Shown here: positions 1-8,630 of the stretch, in pieces
Layout of the letters: each line of letters opens with the position of its first letter
How positions within the stretch are numbered: the stretch's first letter is position 1
Origin: Clostridiaceae bacterium
GTDB taxonomy: Bacteria; Bacillota; Clostridia; Saccharofermentanales; DTU023
DNA length: 37,610 nucleotides
Assembly (NCBI GenBank): GCA_012841015.1
Contig: DUVN01000009.1
Location: 1-37,610, forward strand
Direction: 5' to 3'
Position numbers and translations under genes: made by a program
Notes under the pieces: generated by a model
What the model was told of the DNA's origin: nothing
What the model saw: the letters and a program-made list of their open reading frames with translations, nothing else
Databases searched by the model: none

Positions 1-180
1 GAAGTTTGGATCAATTGCAGGGAAGTTTCGGTCGTCAGCGTACGTTGGCAGCCAATTTGTCGAAATATGGTACGTTGTCTAGGGTCTAATAATAAGATGA
101 AATACCGGAGCGTTGTAGTGCTTACGATCGAGAGCCATGTCCATTTTCCAATTATGAATGCTCGAAAACCTTTGCAAATT

Positions 181-322
181 ATCGACGCTAGGCTTGTAGG
201 GGGTATATCGTCCGCTCTCACCACCACTCCTCTGTCAGCGGATCGACTTCGAGGTTACTAGGGATATGTCCTTCCAAAGTCCTATTAACTTTATGGATCG
301 ACTCCGGGGTTGCTGGGAATAT
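181..322. repeat. Three degenerate direct repeats in intergenic DNA
   Basis: Three segments starting near 181, 242 and 298 share the pattern ATCGAC, then a G-rich core with TTG or TTAC, then GGGATAT or a similar end. The second and third copies are clearly alike; the first is weaker. Spacing is about 61 and 56 bases. No coding function is visible. They could be old tandem duplications or a decayed element, and chance similarity cannot be excluded for the first copy. Confidence 0.3.
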
Positions 323-650
323 AGGCTTTTACTCATATTCAGTTTTTACTCCCAAAGCCTACAATATATCTGATTTTCAATTTTTGCACCTAAATGCACA
401 CAAGATATATTTTTGAGTGGATTGCATTCCTTTTTCTGTACAATGTCATTCCTTACTGAACTGAACTCGCTTTTACTTTACCGGTGGTCTCCTTTTGTCG
501 ACTTCAGCCCCGTATGAATCAAATAGACGGGTCTGGCTTTGATAGCTCTGCTATGCATTCTCCCATATTGGAATCACAATTTTATGAATCATTATATGCA
601 AGTTCAACAATCGTTCACAATTTAATGGTATGGTGTGCTTATTGACATTT

Positions 651-680
651 GCTTCGATATTTTGAGACGTTCGTCGAAGC
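651..680 (+). promoter_or_regulatory. Leader hairpin just upstream of the permease start
   Basis: GCTTCGA at 651-657 is perfectly inverted as TCGAAGC at 674-680, with a 16-base loop, ending about 10 bases before the AGAGGAGG ribosome binding site. A TTGACA hexamer at 642-647 lies just before the first arm but has no good -10 partner at the normal distance. The hairpin could affect mRNA stability or translation of the permease. No known riboswitch class was recognised. Confidence 0.3.
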
Positions 681-704
681 CAAGCAATTAGAGGAGGTTG
701 TTGT

Positions 705-2072
705 ATGTTGGAAAAAAGATTCAAGCTCAAGGAACACGGCACAACCGTGAAGGGTGAGCTTGCTGCCGGTTTGACGACATTTATGACTATGGCGTACATT
801 CTGGCAGTCAACCCCGCAATCCTGAGTGATGGAACAGGAATGAATGCGGGTGGCATATTGATCGGGACTGCCGTTGCTTCTGCGATTGCCTGCTTTTGCA
901 TGGCGTTCTTCTCGAATCTACCTTTTGCACTCGCACCCGGCATGGGGATCAATGCCTATTTCACTTACACAGTTGTAAGAGGAATGAATTACTCTTGGCA
1001 GTTTGCACTCTTCGCCGTTTTCATTGAAGGGCTTATCTTCATCTTACTGTCCTTGACAAATGTGCGTGAGGCAATTTTTAACTCGATCCCGCTGTCACTG
1101 AAGAATGCCGTCGGCGCTGCCATTGGTTTGTTCATCGCTTTCATCGGTCTTCAAAACGGCAAACTCGTTCAGGACGATCCCGCCACGTTGCTGTCGGAGG
1201 TCGTCTACAAGGATACAATCAACACTGCCGGCATCTATGCGATCCTCACGCTCTTGGGCGTCATTCTCATAGCTGTCCTCGCGTACAAGCGCGTAAAGGG
1301 TGCACTACTGATCGGCATGCTAGGCATATGGGTCATAGGTATTTTGGCACAAGTCATAGGACTTTATGTCCCCAACCCTGACACCCAATTCTATTCGCTC
1401 TATCCTACATGGGGCATGCCAGATTTCGCAGGTTTCGGGTCGCTGTTCGGACAGTGTTTCAGTCCCGCTGCATTTGAAAAATTTAATATCGCCGACTTTT
1501 TCATCATTATGTTCTCTTTCCTTTTCGTCGATATCTTCGACACACTAGGAACACTCGTCGGCGTCGCTTCTAGAAGCGGTATGCTCGACGAACAGGGACG
1601 TCTGCCTAAGATTAAAGGCGCACTCTTGGCCGACGCCATCGGGACATCCGTCGGTGCCATCTGCGGCACATCGACCGTTACGACATTCGTCGAGAGTTCT
1701 GCCGGTGTTGCAGAAGGTGGACGCACAGGCCTCGTACCTCTTACAGTGGGGATTCTCTTCCTGCTTGCGATCATCTTGTCGCCGATCTTCATCGCGATCC
1801 CGTCATTTGCCACATCTGCGGCACTGATCTACGTCGGATTCTTGATGATGTCTGCGATCTTAAAGGTTGACTTTGATGACTTGACAGAAGCAATTCCTGC
1901 TTACATCACGCTCATTGCGATGCCGTTCTTCTACAGCATCTCGGCAGGCATTATGTGGGGCATCATCTTCTACGTGATCATCAACATGCTCGCAGGCAAA
2001 TTCAAGAAGATCAGCCCGCTGATGTACGTCCTCGCGATCATCTTTATCGCGAAGATGATCTTCCTTGGATAG
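705..2072 (+). CDS. NCS2 family (AzgA/PbuG-type) purine permease
   Basis: This 455-residue polytopic membrane protein belongs to the AzgA-like branch of the NCS2 nucleobase transporters. Members import hypoxanthine, guanine or adenine by proton symport. Visible signatures are APGMGINAYF at about 77-86, the acidic transmembrane segment with VDIFDTLGTLVG at about 275-286, and the re-entrant-type stretch GTSTVTTFVESSAG at about 321-334 followed by EGGRTGL. Length is typical for the family. The ATG start follows an excellent AGAGGAGG Shine-Dalgarno. The gene stands alone on the plus strand and is followed by a strong hairpin terminator, so it is probably monocistronic. Family assignment is very secure, but whether the substrate is guanine/hypoxanthine or adenine cannot be read from the sequence. 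Confidence 0.95.
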   Translation: MLEKRFKLKEHGTTVKGELAAGLTTFMTMAYILAVNPAILSDGTGMNAGGILIGTAVASAIACFCMAFFSNLPFALAPGMGINAYFTYTVVRGMNYSWQFALFAVFIEGLIFILLSLTNVREAIFNSIPLSLKNAVGAAIGLFIAFIGLQNGKLVQDDPATLLSEVVYKDTINTAGIYAILTLLGVILIAVLAYKRVKGALLIGMLGIWVIGILAQVIGLYVPNPDTQFYSLYPTWGMPDFAGFGSLFGQCFSPAAFEKFNIADFFIIMFSFLFVDIFDTLGTLVGVASRSGMLDEQGRLPKIKGALLADAIGTSVGAICGTSTVTTFVESSAGVAEGGRTGLVPLTVGILFLLAIILSPIFIAIPSFATSAALIYVGFLMMSAILKVDFDDLTEAIPAYITLIAMPFFYSISAGIMWGIIFYVIINMLAGKFKKISPLMYVLAIIFIAKMIFLG

Positions 2073-2157
2073 AAATTTGTTGCACATCGGTAGTTGTATG
2101 ATCTAAAATAAACTCAGTCCATCACCATCGGTCGCTTATACAATGCCGATGAAAAAT

Positions 2158-2209
2158 GAGGGGAGGTCGCCTTACGACACAGCGTGTTGAGAGGCGACCT
2201 TTCCTCTTT
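2158..2209 (+). terminator. Hairpin terminator after the permease gene
   Basis: AGGTCGCCT (2164-2172) is perfectly inverted as AGGCGACCT (2192-2200). It is extended outward by GAGG against CCTC and inward by a second weaker stem, and is followed by a short T-rich run. A second hairpin, CATCGG (2126-2131) with CCGATG (2146-2151), lies just before it. The position 85 bases after the permease stop fits a Rho-independent terminator, although the T tract is short. Confidence 0.7.
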
Positions 2210-2308
2210 GTGGGCATTCAGTATGATACAAAAGTTATCCTATGTGTTGTGAATAGTAGCTGAGTCATCTGATGTCAGCATCGGTTCACCTGTGTTAATC
2301 TTTAATAC

Positions 2309-3220
2309 ATGTGTATCGTTCTCGTTATTGTTTTCTCTGTGCTCGGATTCGGGGTATTCTGTTTACTCTACGGTTTTTTCGTAGAGCCGTCATGGATCAG
2401 ACATCGCACGATCGAAGTGCGCTTTCCATCCACCTATACATGCATTCCGTGCCGGGGTAAAAGGATCGTATTCTTCTCTGATCTTCATGCGTGTGCCTCT
2501 ACCTCTAAACGGCTCCTTCTACGAAGAGTACGCGCCATCATGCGCGCAAAACCAGATGTCATTATTTTTGGCGGCGATTTAGTTGAGGAAAGAACGCCTC
2601 TTGGTGATGTGGAGTTTCGCAGTATGGTACGACGCGCACTGTCCTCACTTGATGCCCCTTTGGGAAAATGGGCTGTCTTAGGCAACCATGATATCGAGGC
2701 ACCGCGCTACCGTCGCTGGACCCTTTCGCTATTGCGCGAGTCGGGGTTTACTGTTCTCGAAAATGAGGGTATAAAGCTAGATGGTCTCCCCGTCTGGGGA
2801 TTTGCCGACGCGCTACACAGTCAGCCTATACTCGACTGCAACACGTTCTCAAGGATTCAGGCGCAAGCGGCTCAATCGGCAGGTTTCACTGATGGAGCGA
2901 TCTTCTCTCTTTATCTCGTGCATGAAACTGATTGGTTTGACAAGGAAAAGCCAGTGTCGGGACCTGCCGTAGTCCTCTCAGGACACTCACACCACGGTCA
3001 AGTAACTCTATTCGGCATCCCACTCATCCGCCCACCAATGGGCAGAAAACACTGGAGAGGCTTTTATCGGATTGGTGATCAGCTCACACAAATCGTGAGC
3101 GCCGGACTCGGAACGTCTCACATACACGCGCGTTTCTTTGCGCGACCAGATGTCGTCACGTTGATATTCGTCGAAAATAAAAATCGTGAAATACAAAAGA
3201 TTGAAATTGTAGAATTGTAA
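2309..3220 (+). CDS. Membrane-anchored calcineurin-like metallophosphoesterase (YkuE-like)
   Basis: This 303-residue protein has one N-terminal hydrophobic segment (about 2-24) that probably anchors it in the membrane, followed by a calcineurin-type phosphoesterase domain. All metal-binding motifs are present: FSDLH (D58, H60), GGD (88-90), GNHD (125-128), a histidine at 205 and GHSHHGQ (225-231). Bacillus YkuE relatives share this anchored layout and are thought to act at the cell surface, but the substrate is not known and I do not infer one here. The start at 2309 lacks an obvious Shine-Dalgarno, so the exact N-terminus is uncertain. Its last eight codons are part of the repeat unit that is tandemly duplicated downstream. 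Confidence 0.85.
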   Translation: MCIVLVIVFSVLGFGVFCLLYGFFVEPSWIRHRTIEVRFPSTYTCIPCRGKRIVFFSDLHACASTSKRLLLRRVRAIMRAKPDVIIFGGDLVEERTPLGDVEFRSMVRRALSSLDAPLGKWAVLGNHDIEAPRYRRWTLSLLRESGFTVLENEGIKLDGLPVWGFADALHSQPILDCNTFSRIQAQAAQSAGFTDGAIFSLYLVHETDWFDKEKPVSGPAVVLSGHSHHGQVTLFGIPLIRPPMGRKHWRGFYRIGDQLTQIVSAGLGTSHIHARFFARPDVVTLIFVENKNREIQKIEIVEL

Positions 3221-3352
3221 CTGGTGTTTAAGTGCAAGTCACTTGATGCTGCTTCAAGGAGATCAAAGTTGTCGAATTGTAACTGGTGTTTATGCGCAAG
3301 GCACTTGAGGTCGCTTTAAGGAGATTAAAGTTGTCGAATTGTAACTGGTTGC
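3197..3352 (+). repeat. 62-bp tandem repeat copying the 3' end of the phosphoesterase gene
   Basis: GAATTGTAACTGGT occurs at 3212, 3274 and 3336, giving an exact 62-base period. The second and third copies are preceded by codons reading E-I-K-V-V-E-L-stop, and the first by the real gene end K-I-E-I-V-E-L-stop. The repeat therefore includes the gene's terminal codons plus its 3' flank. The second and third copies have no open frame reaching them, so they appear untranslated. The two full units differ at scattered positions, which argues against a very recent duplication. Confidence 0.75.
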
Positions 3353-3377
3353 TGACGCAATCAGACGACGGATCGGT

Positions 3378-3430
3378 CGCGCGATTTGCTTTTCACTCAA
3401 TTTGCAAAGTGAAAAGCGCGCGCTTCTTTT
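3378..3430 (+). terminator. Terminator of the phosphoesterase transcript, inside the hemZ 3' end
   Basis: GCTTTTCACT (3388-3397) is perfectly inverted as AGTGAAAAGC (3408-3417), with an outer CGCGCG stem and a following TTCTTTT run in the plus direction. This is a good Rho-independent terminator for the plus-strand gene. The hairpin lies across the last codons and stop of hemZ on the other strand. It could partly serve both transcripts, but in the minus direction it lacks a T tract. Confidence 0.7.
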
Positions 3431-4970
3431 CGACTTGCTCCTCTACACGATTGATGTATACTGACAAGTCTTTAGGGTTATGAACACGTTTCGCTTGGCG
3501 ACCTCGTATCGCCTTCGACGTCGAGCCACTGCCGAACCCGATGACGGGAACGGCGTCGCTCATCATGGCGACATTGTAAATAGAGGCGTACCCTTCTTGA
3601 GCAAAACCTGTATTCTCCAAGCCTGAGCGGCAGTTCCGCTGTCGGTAGAGATAATAAGGCGTATAACCGTGCGCACGGAGAAGACTGTGCGACCTCTCGA
3701 CTGCATCCAGCAACGCCTCGTCAGGATGAAAGACGGCATGCGGCACACAATCTTCAATCAAGGCAGAACCGCGTTTCACCGCCAGTGTATGCAATGTCAC
3801 ACTTTCAGGTGCAAGTTTCGTAATCTGAGCGACCGATTCGAGTAATTCCGCTGCACCCTCGCCTGGTAGGCCGGCGATAAGATCCATGTTGATGTCTCGG
3901 AAACCCATGGCACGCGCCAGATCATATGCCTTGAGCGTCTCTTTAACAGTGTGGGCGCGACCGATCGCCTTCAACGTCTCATCGCGCATCGTCTGCGGGT
4001 TGATGCAGAGACGTTGAAACTTATTGTCACGAATGATTGTGAGCTTTTCTTCGTCGATCGTATCGGGTCGCCCCGCCTCCATCGTCAATTCAGCATCGGA
4101 CGTCAGCGGGATCGACTGCAAAACACCTTCGAGGTAGCGCTCGAATAAGGGTGCCGGGAGACTAGTTGGTGTACCACCACCAAAATACACGGCTGCAACT
4201 TCACCCGTAAATCCGTAAGAGAACGTCATCTCGACTTCCCTTATAACAGCTTCTACGTACGGCTCCAATAGCCGTGCGTGTCGTTCTGCATCGCGGGCGA
4301 TAAAACTGCAGTACGCACAGCGACTCGGACAAAACGGTAAACCGACATATACGACGAAAGGATAAGCCGTGTCCTCGCTCCGGATAAGAAAACTCTCATC
4401 CCTATGCTCTATCGCTCCATTCGACTTCGGATGTGCCAATGACGCCAATAGGCGCTGTTCTGCAATTGCAGTCTCAATGACAAGCTTTGCCTTTTGCTCG
4501 GAGAGGTGCCAGTAGCGCGTCATACGCTCGTACACGTCATCATATCGTACTTCTCGTAGCGTTCCTGCAGCTTCTCGCGCTACGCGCTCAATCTCTTGGC
4601 AGGCGATCTGAGTCGGGCGAATGCCTGTGAGTGCACCCCAGGGAAAGTACAGCCCAGTCTCGCGCGATAAGATGACATAGAGCTGACGCTTCGCCTCTCG
4701 CCTCCACTCGTCTTTTGAGATGTTATAGGTGATCGAATCGCACGCGACCCATCGCGTGTTGTCGTGCACATCTTCCGTGAATTTCGTCGTTGTGATCACA
4801 AGATCCGCGCCTTCGCTTTCACTGATAAGGGATTCGATTCTGATACGTTCTTTGTAAGGGACTTGTATGCGGCCATCAGTTCTCTGGCGCAGGCGCCCGA
4901 AAAACAGACTTGCCATCTCTGACAGTGCCGTCGCCCCATCGTAGCCGATCGCTTCAATCGTCAGCGTCAT
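3393..4970 (-). CDS. hemZ: Coproporphyrinogen dehydrogenase HemZ-like radical SAM protein
   Basis: A 525-residue protein of the oxygen-independent coproporphyrinogen III oxidase type, HemZ branch. The N-terminal ~200 residues form the extra domain typical of HemZ. The radical SAM domain follows, with the iron-sulfur motif CPSRCAYC (C214, C218, C221) and the SAM-binding GGGTPTS at about 264-270. Length agrees with Bacillus HemZ (about 500). The start at 4970 was chosen because it has an AGGAGA ribosome binding site and begins the conserved sequence; a longer in-frame extension to 5318 would overlap the upstream gene and is low-quality sequence. It lies 34 bases after the acyltransferase-like gene. 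No other heme gene is nearby, so true heme activity versus another role for the fold cannot be settled. Confidence 0.85.
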   Translation of the reverse strand: MTLTIEAIGYDGATALSEMASLFFGRLRQRTDGRIQVPYKERIRIESLISESEGADLVITTTKFTEDVHDNTRWVACDSITYNISKDEWRREAKRQLYVILSRETGLYFPWGALTGIRPTQIACQEIERVAREAAGTLREVRYDDVYERMTRYWHLSEQKAKLVIETAIAEQRLLASLAHPKSNGAIEHRDESFLIRSEDTAYPFVVYVGLPFCPSRCAYCSFIARDAERHARLLEPYVEAVIREVEMTFSYGFTGEVAAVYFGGGTPTSLPAPLFERYLEGVLQSIPLTSDAELTMEAGRPDTIDEEKLTIIRDNKFQRLCINPQTMRDETLKAIGRAHTVKETLKAYDLARAMGFRDINMDLIAGLPGEGAAELLESVAQITKLAPESVTLHTLAVKRGSALIEDCVPHAVFHPDEALLDAVERSHSLLRAHGYTPYYLYRQRNCRSGLENTGFAQEGYASIYNVAMMSDAVPVIGFGSGSTSKAIRGRQAKRVHNPKDLSVYINRVEEQVEKKRALFTLQIE

Positions 4971-5004
4971 ACGAGCATCTCCTGATTTAATGAGCACTTT
5001 CCTT

Positions 5005-5823
5005 CTAGATGAGGCCGATCTTTGATAACGCCCACAAAATGGCGAGGATAATCGGCTGATGCAGAACATAGACGAGAAGCGCGTTACGCCCCATAAAGCG
5101 GATGGGGCGACCGAAGGAAAAGAACCACCCCTTTTCACTCTTCCACAATGGTTCGCCCGATTCATAGAGTGTTTGCCCGATGGCAGCGCCGAGCAGGTAA
5201 TAACCAAAATGCGGCAAGAATGGCATCTGATCAAGAGAAGAAACACCGGTAACAGACGAGCCAAGAATGATGAAGAGGGGATTTCGCGTCTCGTCTGGCA
5301 GGATTGGAAGAATGACATGACCGATTACGACAACTAATGTACCGAACGTAATCAAAAAACCAATAAATTTTGCCCTTTGTTTCTCCATATCAACAGAGCC
5401 ATTTGTCGACTTTCGATGTCTGACAATAAGAAGATGCTCGATAACAGCATAAAAAAGTGTTGAAAGTGCGATGACATGGATGACATTGAAAAAAATGATA
5501 CCCATTTGGCTGTCGATCAAATAGAGAACAGTTGTCAAGACAGTCGCAAACGCCGAGAAAATGACCATGCGCCGACCGCGCATCAAGTTGTTTGCAGAAA
5601 ACCGCGTACTGATTCCTGAAACGATGAGAAAAAGCGCGATAACGACTGAACGACCGATCACATAAAACCAGTAAGAATCCTGAAACGCAAAGGCGTTGAC
5701 ATGAAAAATATACCGGACATCGTACATCACATGGTGCCATACCATCAAAAGTAAGGCGGCTCCGCGAAGAAAATCAATCTCTGGAATACGCGTCTTCTTA
5801 TTTCGTACTCGTTCTTTCTCCAT
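5005..5823 (-). CDS. Heparan-alpha-glucosaminide acetyltransferase-like membrane protein (DUF1624/COG3503)
   Basis: This 272-residue protein has several hydrophobic segments and the N-terminal signature of the HGSNAT catalytic-domain family: R-I-P-E-I-D-F-L-R-G at about 12-21, followed by MVWHHVMYD at about 28-36. Members are predicted membrane acyltransferases, and bacterial substrates are unknown. The C-terminal part carries further transmembrane helices with a Y-V-L-H-Q motif near the end. It lies between ppdK, whose strong terminator separates them, and hemZ. It may be transcribed from its own promoter in the 102-base gap or by read-through. Family confident, function not. Confidence 0.75.
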   Translation of the reverse strand: MEKERVRNKKTRIPEIDFLRGAALLLMVWHHVMYDVRYIFHVNAFAFQDSYWFYVIGRSVVIALFLIVSGISTRFSANNLMRGRRMVIFSAFATVLTTVLYLIDSQMGIIFFNVIHVIALSTLFYAVIEHLLIVRHRKSTNGSVDMEKQRAKFIGFLITFGTLVVVIGHVILPILPDETRNPLFIILGSSVTGVSSLDQMPFLPHFGYYLLGAAIGQTLYESGEPLWKSEKGWFFSFGRPIRFMGRNALLVYVLHQPIILAILWALSKIGLI

Positions 5824-5860
5824 CTGCTCAACCTTCGATCACGACCTTGTGCCATCGTGC

Positions 5861-5905
5861 AAAAAAACGGTCGTGAGGGTTCGCCAATGCGACCACCTCA
5901 CGACC
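5861..5905 (-). terminator. Rho-independent terminator of ppdK
   Basis: On the minus strand GGTCGTGAGG (5905-5896) is perfectly inverted as CCTCACGACC (5878-5869), with a 17-base loop. It is followed directly by seven T residues (5867-5861 read on the minus strand). It begins 20 bases after the ppdK stop. This is the clearest terminator in the window and should end most transcripts of the long minus-strand operon. Confidence 0.9.
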
Positions 5906-5925
5906 ACTAAATCAACGACTATCGA

Positions 5926-8553
5926 TTAGCTTTTGCGCGGATAACGGAGCGCTGACTGCGCAGCAGCGAGGCGCGCAATCGGAACACGGAACGGTGAGCA
6001 TGAGACGTAGTCTAGTCCGAGAATCTGACAGAATTCGACGGAATATGGATCGCCTCCGTGTTCACCGCAAATACCGAGTTCGAGCTCAGGCTTCGCCTTA
6101 CGGCCGAGATCAACGGCGATTCGCATCAACTTGCCAACTCCGAGACGGTCGAGATGTGCAGTCGGATCGGCATCGAAGATGCCTTTCTCGTAGTACGCCT
6201 CGAGAATCTTGCCTGCGTCATCACGCGACAACCCATACGACATCTGCGTCAAATCATTCGTGCCAAAGCTGAAAAAATCAGCTTCCACGGCAACTTCATC
6301 GGCCAAGAGACATGCACGCGGAATCTCGATCATCGTCCCGACCCAGTATTTGAGAGGCCGCCCCGACTCAGCGATGAGGCGGTCAGCTGTATCCTTGATC
6401 ACGCGATTCAAGAACTCGAGCTCCTTGACTTCGCTGATGAGCGGCACCATGATCTCCGGCATGACAACATAGCCGTCTGCCGTTGCCTGCAAGGCAGCCC
6501 TGATGATCGCTTCAGTCTGCATCTCAGCAATCTCAGGATAACTGACAGCAAGCCGACATCCGCGGTGACCGAGCATCGGGTTGATCTCGCTTAACTCCGT
6601 CACGATGTCTTTCAGGCGCTCGTAAGTAATGTTGAGCTCCTCAGCAAGTTCTCTGATCTCCTCCTCCGACGTCGGCAAGAACTCATGCAACGGCGGGTCA
6701 AGCAAACGGATGATAACGGGCAAACCGTCCATCACGCGGAACAGGCCATAGAAATCTTCCTGTTGCATCGGCAGAATTTTCGCTAGCGCTGTTCTTCTCG
6801 CCTCTTCGTTACGTGCAACAATCATCTGACGGAACAAGAAGACGCGGTCGGCTTCAAAGAACATGTGTTCAGTCCTTGTCAGACCAATGCCTACGGCTCC
6901 AAGATCGCGGGCGACCTGCGCGTCATGCGGCGTGTCAGCGTTTGCACGAACTTTCATGTCGCTGATCTCATCTGCCCATTCCATAATGACTTGGAAATTG
7001 CCTGACATTTCTGCTTCACGCGTCTCGATCTGCCCTTCATAAACGACACCTGTCGAGCCATCAAGCGAAATAAATGAATCAGGGCCGTAGACAGTATCGC
7101 CGATCGTCAGCGTCTGCATTCTCTCATTGATAATCGCTTCAGAACAGCCGGCGACACAACACTTGCCCATGCCACGCGCCACAACGGCAGCATGTGATGT
7201 CATGCCGCCTCTCGATGTTAAGATGCCTTCAGCGGCGTTCATGCCTTGGATATCCTCTGGAGACGTCTCCTCACGGACGAGAATGACGCGACGGTTCTCT
7301 TCTTTTGCTTTCGCCGCCTGTCCCGCAGTAAAGGCAATCTGACCGTAAGCTGCTCCCGGAGAAGCCGGCAAACCTTTTGCGATACGCTTGCCCTTAGCAA
7401 GTGCGTCGGGGGCGAACGCCGGGTGCAACAAAGCGTCGAGTTGTTTCGGATCGATGCTGAGAAGTGCTTCTTCACGCGAGATCATCCCCTCAGCTACCAT
7501 ATCGACAGCGACTTGGAGCGCTGCCATCGCTGTGCGCTTACCAGCTCGCGTCTGGAGAATGTAGAGCTTGCCGTTCTCGATCGTGAACTCGAGATCTTGC
7601 ATGTCGCCGTAGTGCACCTCCAGTTGATTCGCAATATCGGCAAATTGCTTGTAAATCTCTGGCATCTGATCTTCTAGGTGATCAATCGACAGCGGAGTAC
7701 GAACACCGGCGACAACGTCCTCACCTTGCGCGTTCATGAGATATTCACCGTAAAGCACATTTTCACCCGTAGCGGGGTCACGCGTGAAAGCGACACCAGT
7801 GCCTGACGTCTCACCCATATTGCCGTAGACCATCTCTTGGACATTGACAGCCGTCCCCCAGTGCGAGGGTATATTGTTCATCTGGCGATAATAGACAGCG
7901 CGATCCGTATTCCACGAACGGAAAACAGCCTCAACAGAGAGAATAAGCTGTTTTTTTACATCCTGCGGGAAAGCCTCACCCTGCTCGCGCTCGTAAATCT
8001 TCTTATACTTATCAACAACTTTCTCCAAATCGGTAACAGAAAGGTCGAGGTCTTGCGTGATACCTGCTTCTTCTTTGACACAATCCAATGCTTCTTCAAA
8101 ATAAGAACGCGAAATATCCATCACAACGTCTGCGAACATCATAATGAAGCGGCGATAACTATCGAGAACGAAACGGCGGTTGTCAGTCAGCTTCGTCATT
8201 CCTTCCGCAACAGCATCGTTCAAACCTAGGTTGAGAACTGTGTCCATCATGCCAGGCATTGAAGTACGAGCACCAGAACGAACTGACAATAGTAACGGTT
8301 TGTCAGGGTTTCCGAATTCCTTGCCCGTTTCTTTTTCTAGCGTAACAAGCGATTCGAAAATCTCTTTTTCAATTTCAAGGGCTATCTTCTCCCCATCACC
8401 GTAATAGCGGTTGCACGCTTCAGTCGTGACCGTAAATCCGTTGGGCACAGGTAATCCCATCCCCACCATCTCAGCGAGGTTGGCGCCTTTTCCACCCAAC
8501 AAGTTACGCATCGAAGCGTTTCCTTCAGAAAACATGTAGACGTATTTCGTCAT
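5926..8553 (-). CDS. ppdK: Pyruvate, phosphate dikinase
   Basis: The 875-residue enzyme interconverts pyruvate, ATP and phosphate with phosphoenolpyruvate, AMP and diphosphate. Its N-terminal ATP-binding part has LLGGKGANLAEM (18-29) and SVRSGARTSMPGMMDTV (90-106). The swivelling domain carries the catalytic histidine in GGMTSHAAVVARGMG (H454, matching H455 of the Clostridium symbiosum enzyme). The C-terminal TIM-barrel has the PEP-binding motif ending in GICGEHGGDP, with the active-site cysteine. Full length, with a strong GGAGGAG ribosome binding site. In many anaerobes the enzyme works in the glycolytic direction to make extra ATP using diphosphate. It follows glyQS by 77 bases and is followed by a strong terminator. 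The bifunctional PPDK regulator is not in this window. Confidence 0.97.
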   Translation of the reverse strand: MTKYVYMFSEGNASMRNLLGGKGANLAEMVGMGLPVPNGFTVTTEACNRYYGDGEKIALEIEKEIFESLVTLEKETGKEFGNPDKPLLLSVRSGARTSMPGMMDTVLNLGLNDAVAEGMTKLTDNRRFVLDSYRRFIMMFADVVMDISRSYFEEALDCVKEEAGITQDLDLSVTDLEKVVDKYKKIYEREQGEAFPQDVKKQLILSVEAVFRSWNTDRAVYYRQMNNIPSHWGTAVNVQEMVYGNMGETSGTGVAFTRDPATGENVLYGEYLMNAQGEDVVAGVRTPLSIDHLEDQMPEIYKQFADIANQLEVHYGDMQDLEFTIENGKLYILQTRAGKRTAMAALQVAVDMVAEGMISREEALLSIDPKQLDALLHPAFAPDALAKGKRIAKGLPASPGAAYGQIAFTAGQAAKAKEENRRVILVREETSPEDIQGMNAAEGILTSRGGMTSHAAVVARGMGKCCVAGCSEAIINERMQTLTIGDTVYGPDSFISLDGSTGVVYEGQIETREAEMSGNFQVIMEWADEISDMKVRANADTPHDAQVARDLGAVGIGLTRTEHMFFEADRVFLFRQMIVARNEEARRTALAKILPMQQEDFYGLFRVMDGLPVIIRLLDPPLHEFLPTSEEEIRELAEELNITYERLKDIVTELSEINPMLGHRGCRLAVSYPEIAEMQTEAIIRAALQATADGYVVMPEIMVPLISEVKELEFLNRVIKDTADRLIAESGRPLKYWVGTMIEIPRACLLADEVAVEADFFSFGTNDLTQMSYGLSRDDAGKILEAYYEKGIFDADPTAHLDRLGVGKLMRIAVDLGRKAKPELELGICGEHGGDPYSVEFCQILGLDYVSCSPFRVPIARLAAAQSALRYPRKS

Positions 8554-8586
8554 TTTTTCTCCTCCAATTTTCGGTTTTTGAAAGCA

Positions 8587-8605
8587 CCGACATTATAATG
8601 GTCGG
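8587..8605 (-). promoter_or_regulatory. Small hairpin with a TATAAT loop between glyQS and ppdK
   Basis: CCGAC (8587-8591) pairs with GTCGG (8601-8605) around an ATTATAAT palindrome. On the minus strand this gives a perfect TATAAT about 40 bases before the ppdK ribosome binding site. No convincing -35 hexamer is seen at 16-18 bases, so a ppdK promoter is possible but weak. Alternatively the hairpin is an mRNA processing or attenuation site. Confidence 0.25.
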
Positions 8606-8630
8606 CGGCATGTTCTACCTATCTATCATT

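Larger units (their letters stand above)
1..704. other. Left-edge region without a supported gene
   Basis: I see no convincing coding region in these 704 bases. The only short open frame (67-261, +) has no clear ribosome binding site and no recognisable motif. The region contains three weakly similar direct repeats (181-322, listed separately). Two AT-rich stretches at 343-369 and 380-410 also resemble each other and both end in a TATAT-like run. The right end carries the leader of the permease gene, with a hairpin at 651-680 and a strong Shine-Dalgarno at about 691-697. A possible weak promoter is TTGGAA (568-573) with TTATAT (592-597), 18 bases apart. I looked for a purine riboswitch before the permease gene and did not find its conserved core. 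Confidence 0.5.

Noticed and set aside
67-261. 64-codon open frame at the left edge
   Set aside because: No ribosome binding site, no motif, and it runs through the degenerate repeats.
548-704. Purine riboswitch before the permease gene
   Set aside because: Expected from the gene's function, but the conserved three-way junction core is not present. Only a simple hairpin is seen.
4971-5318. In-frame 116-residue extension of HemZ upstream of 4970
   Set aside because: It overlaps the acyltransferase-like gene in another frame, reads as low-quality Ser/Arg-rich sequence, and the start at 4970 has a good ribosome binding site and begins the conserved domain.
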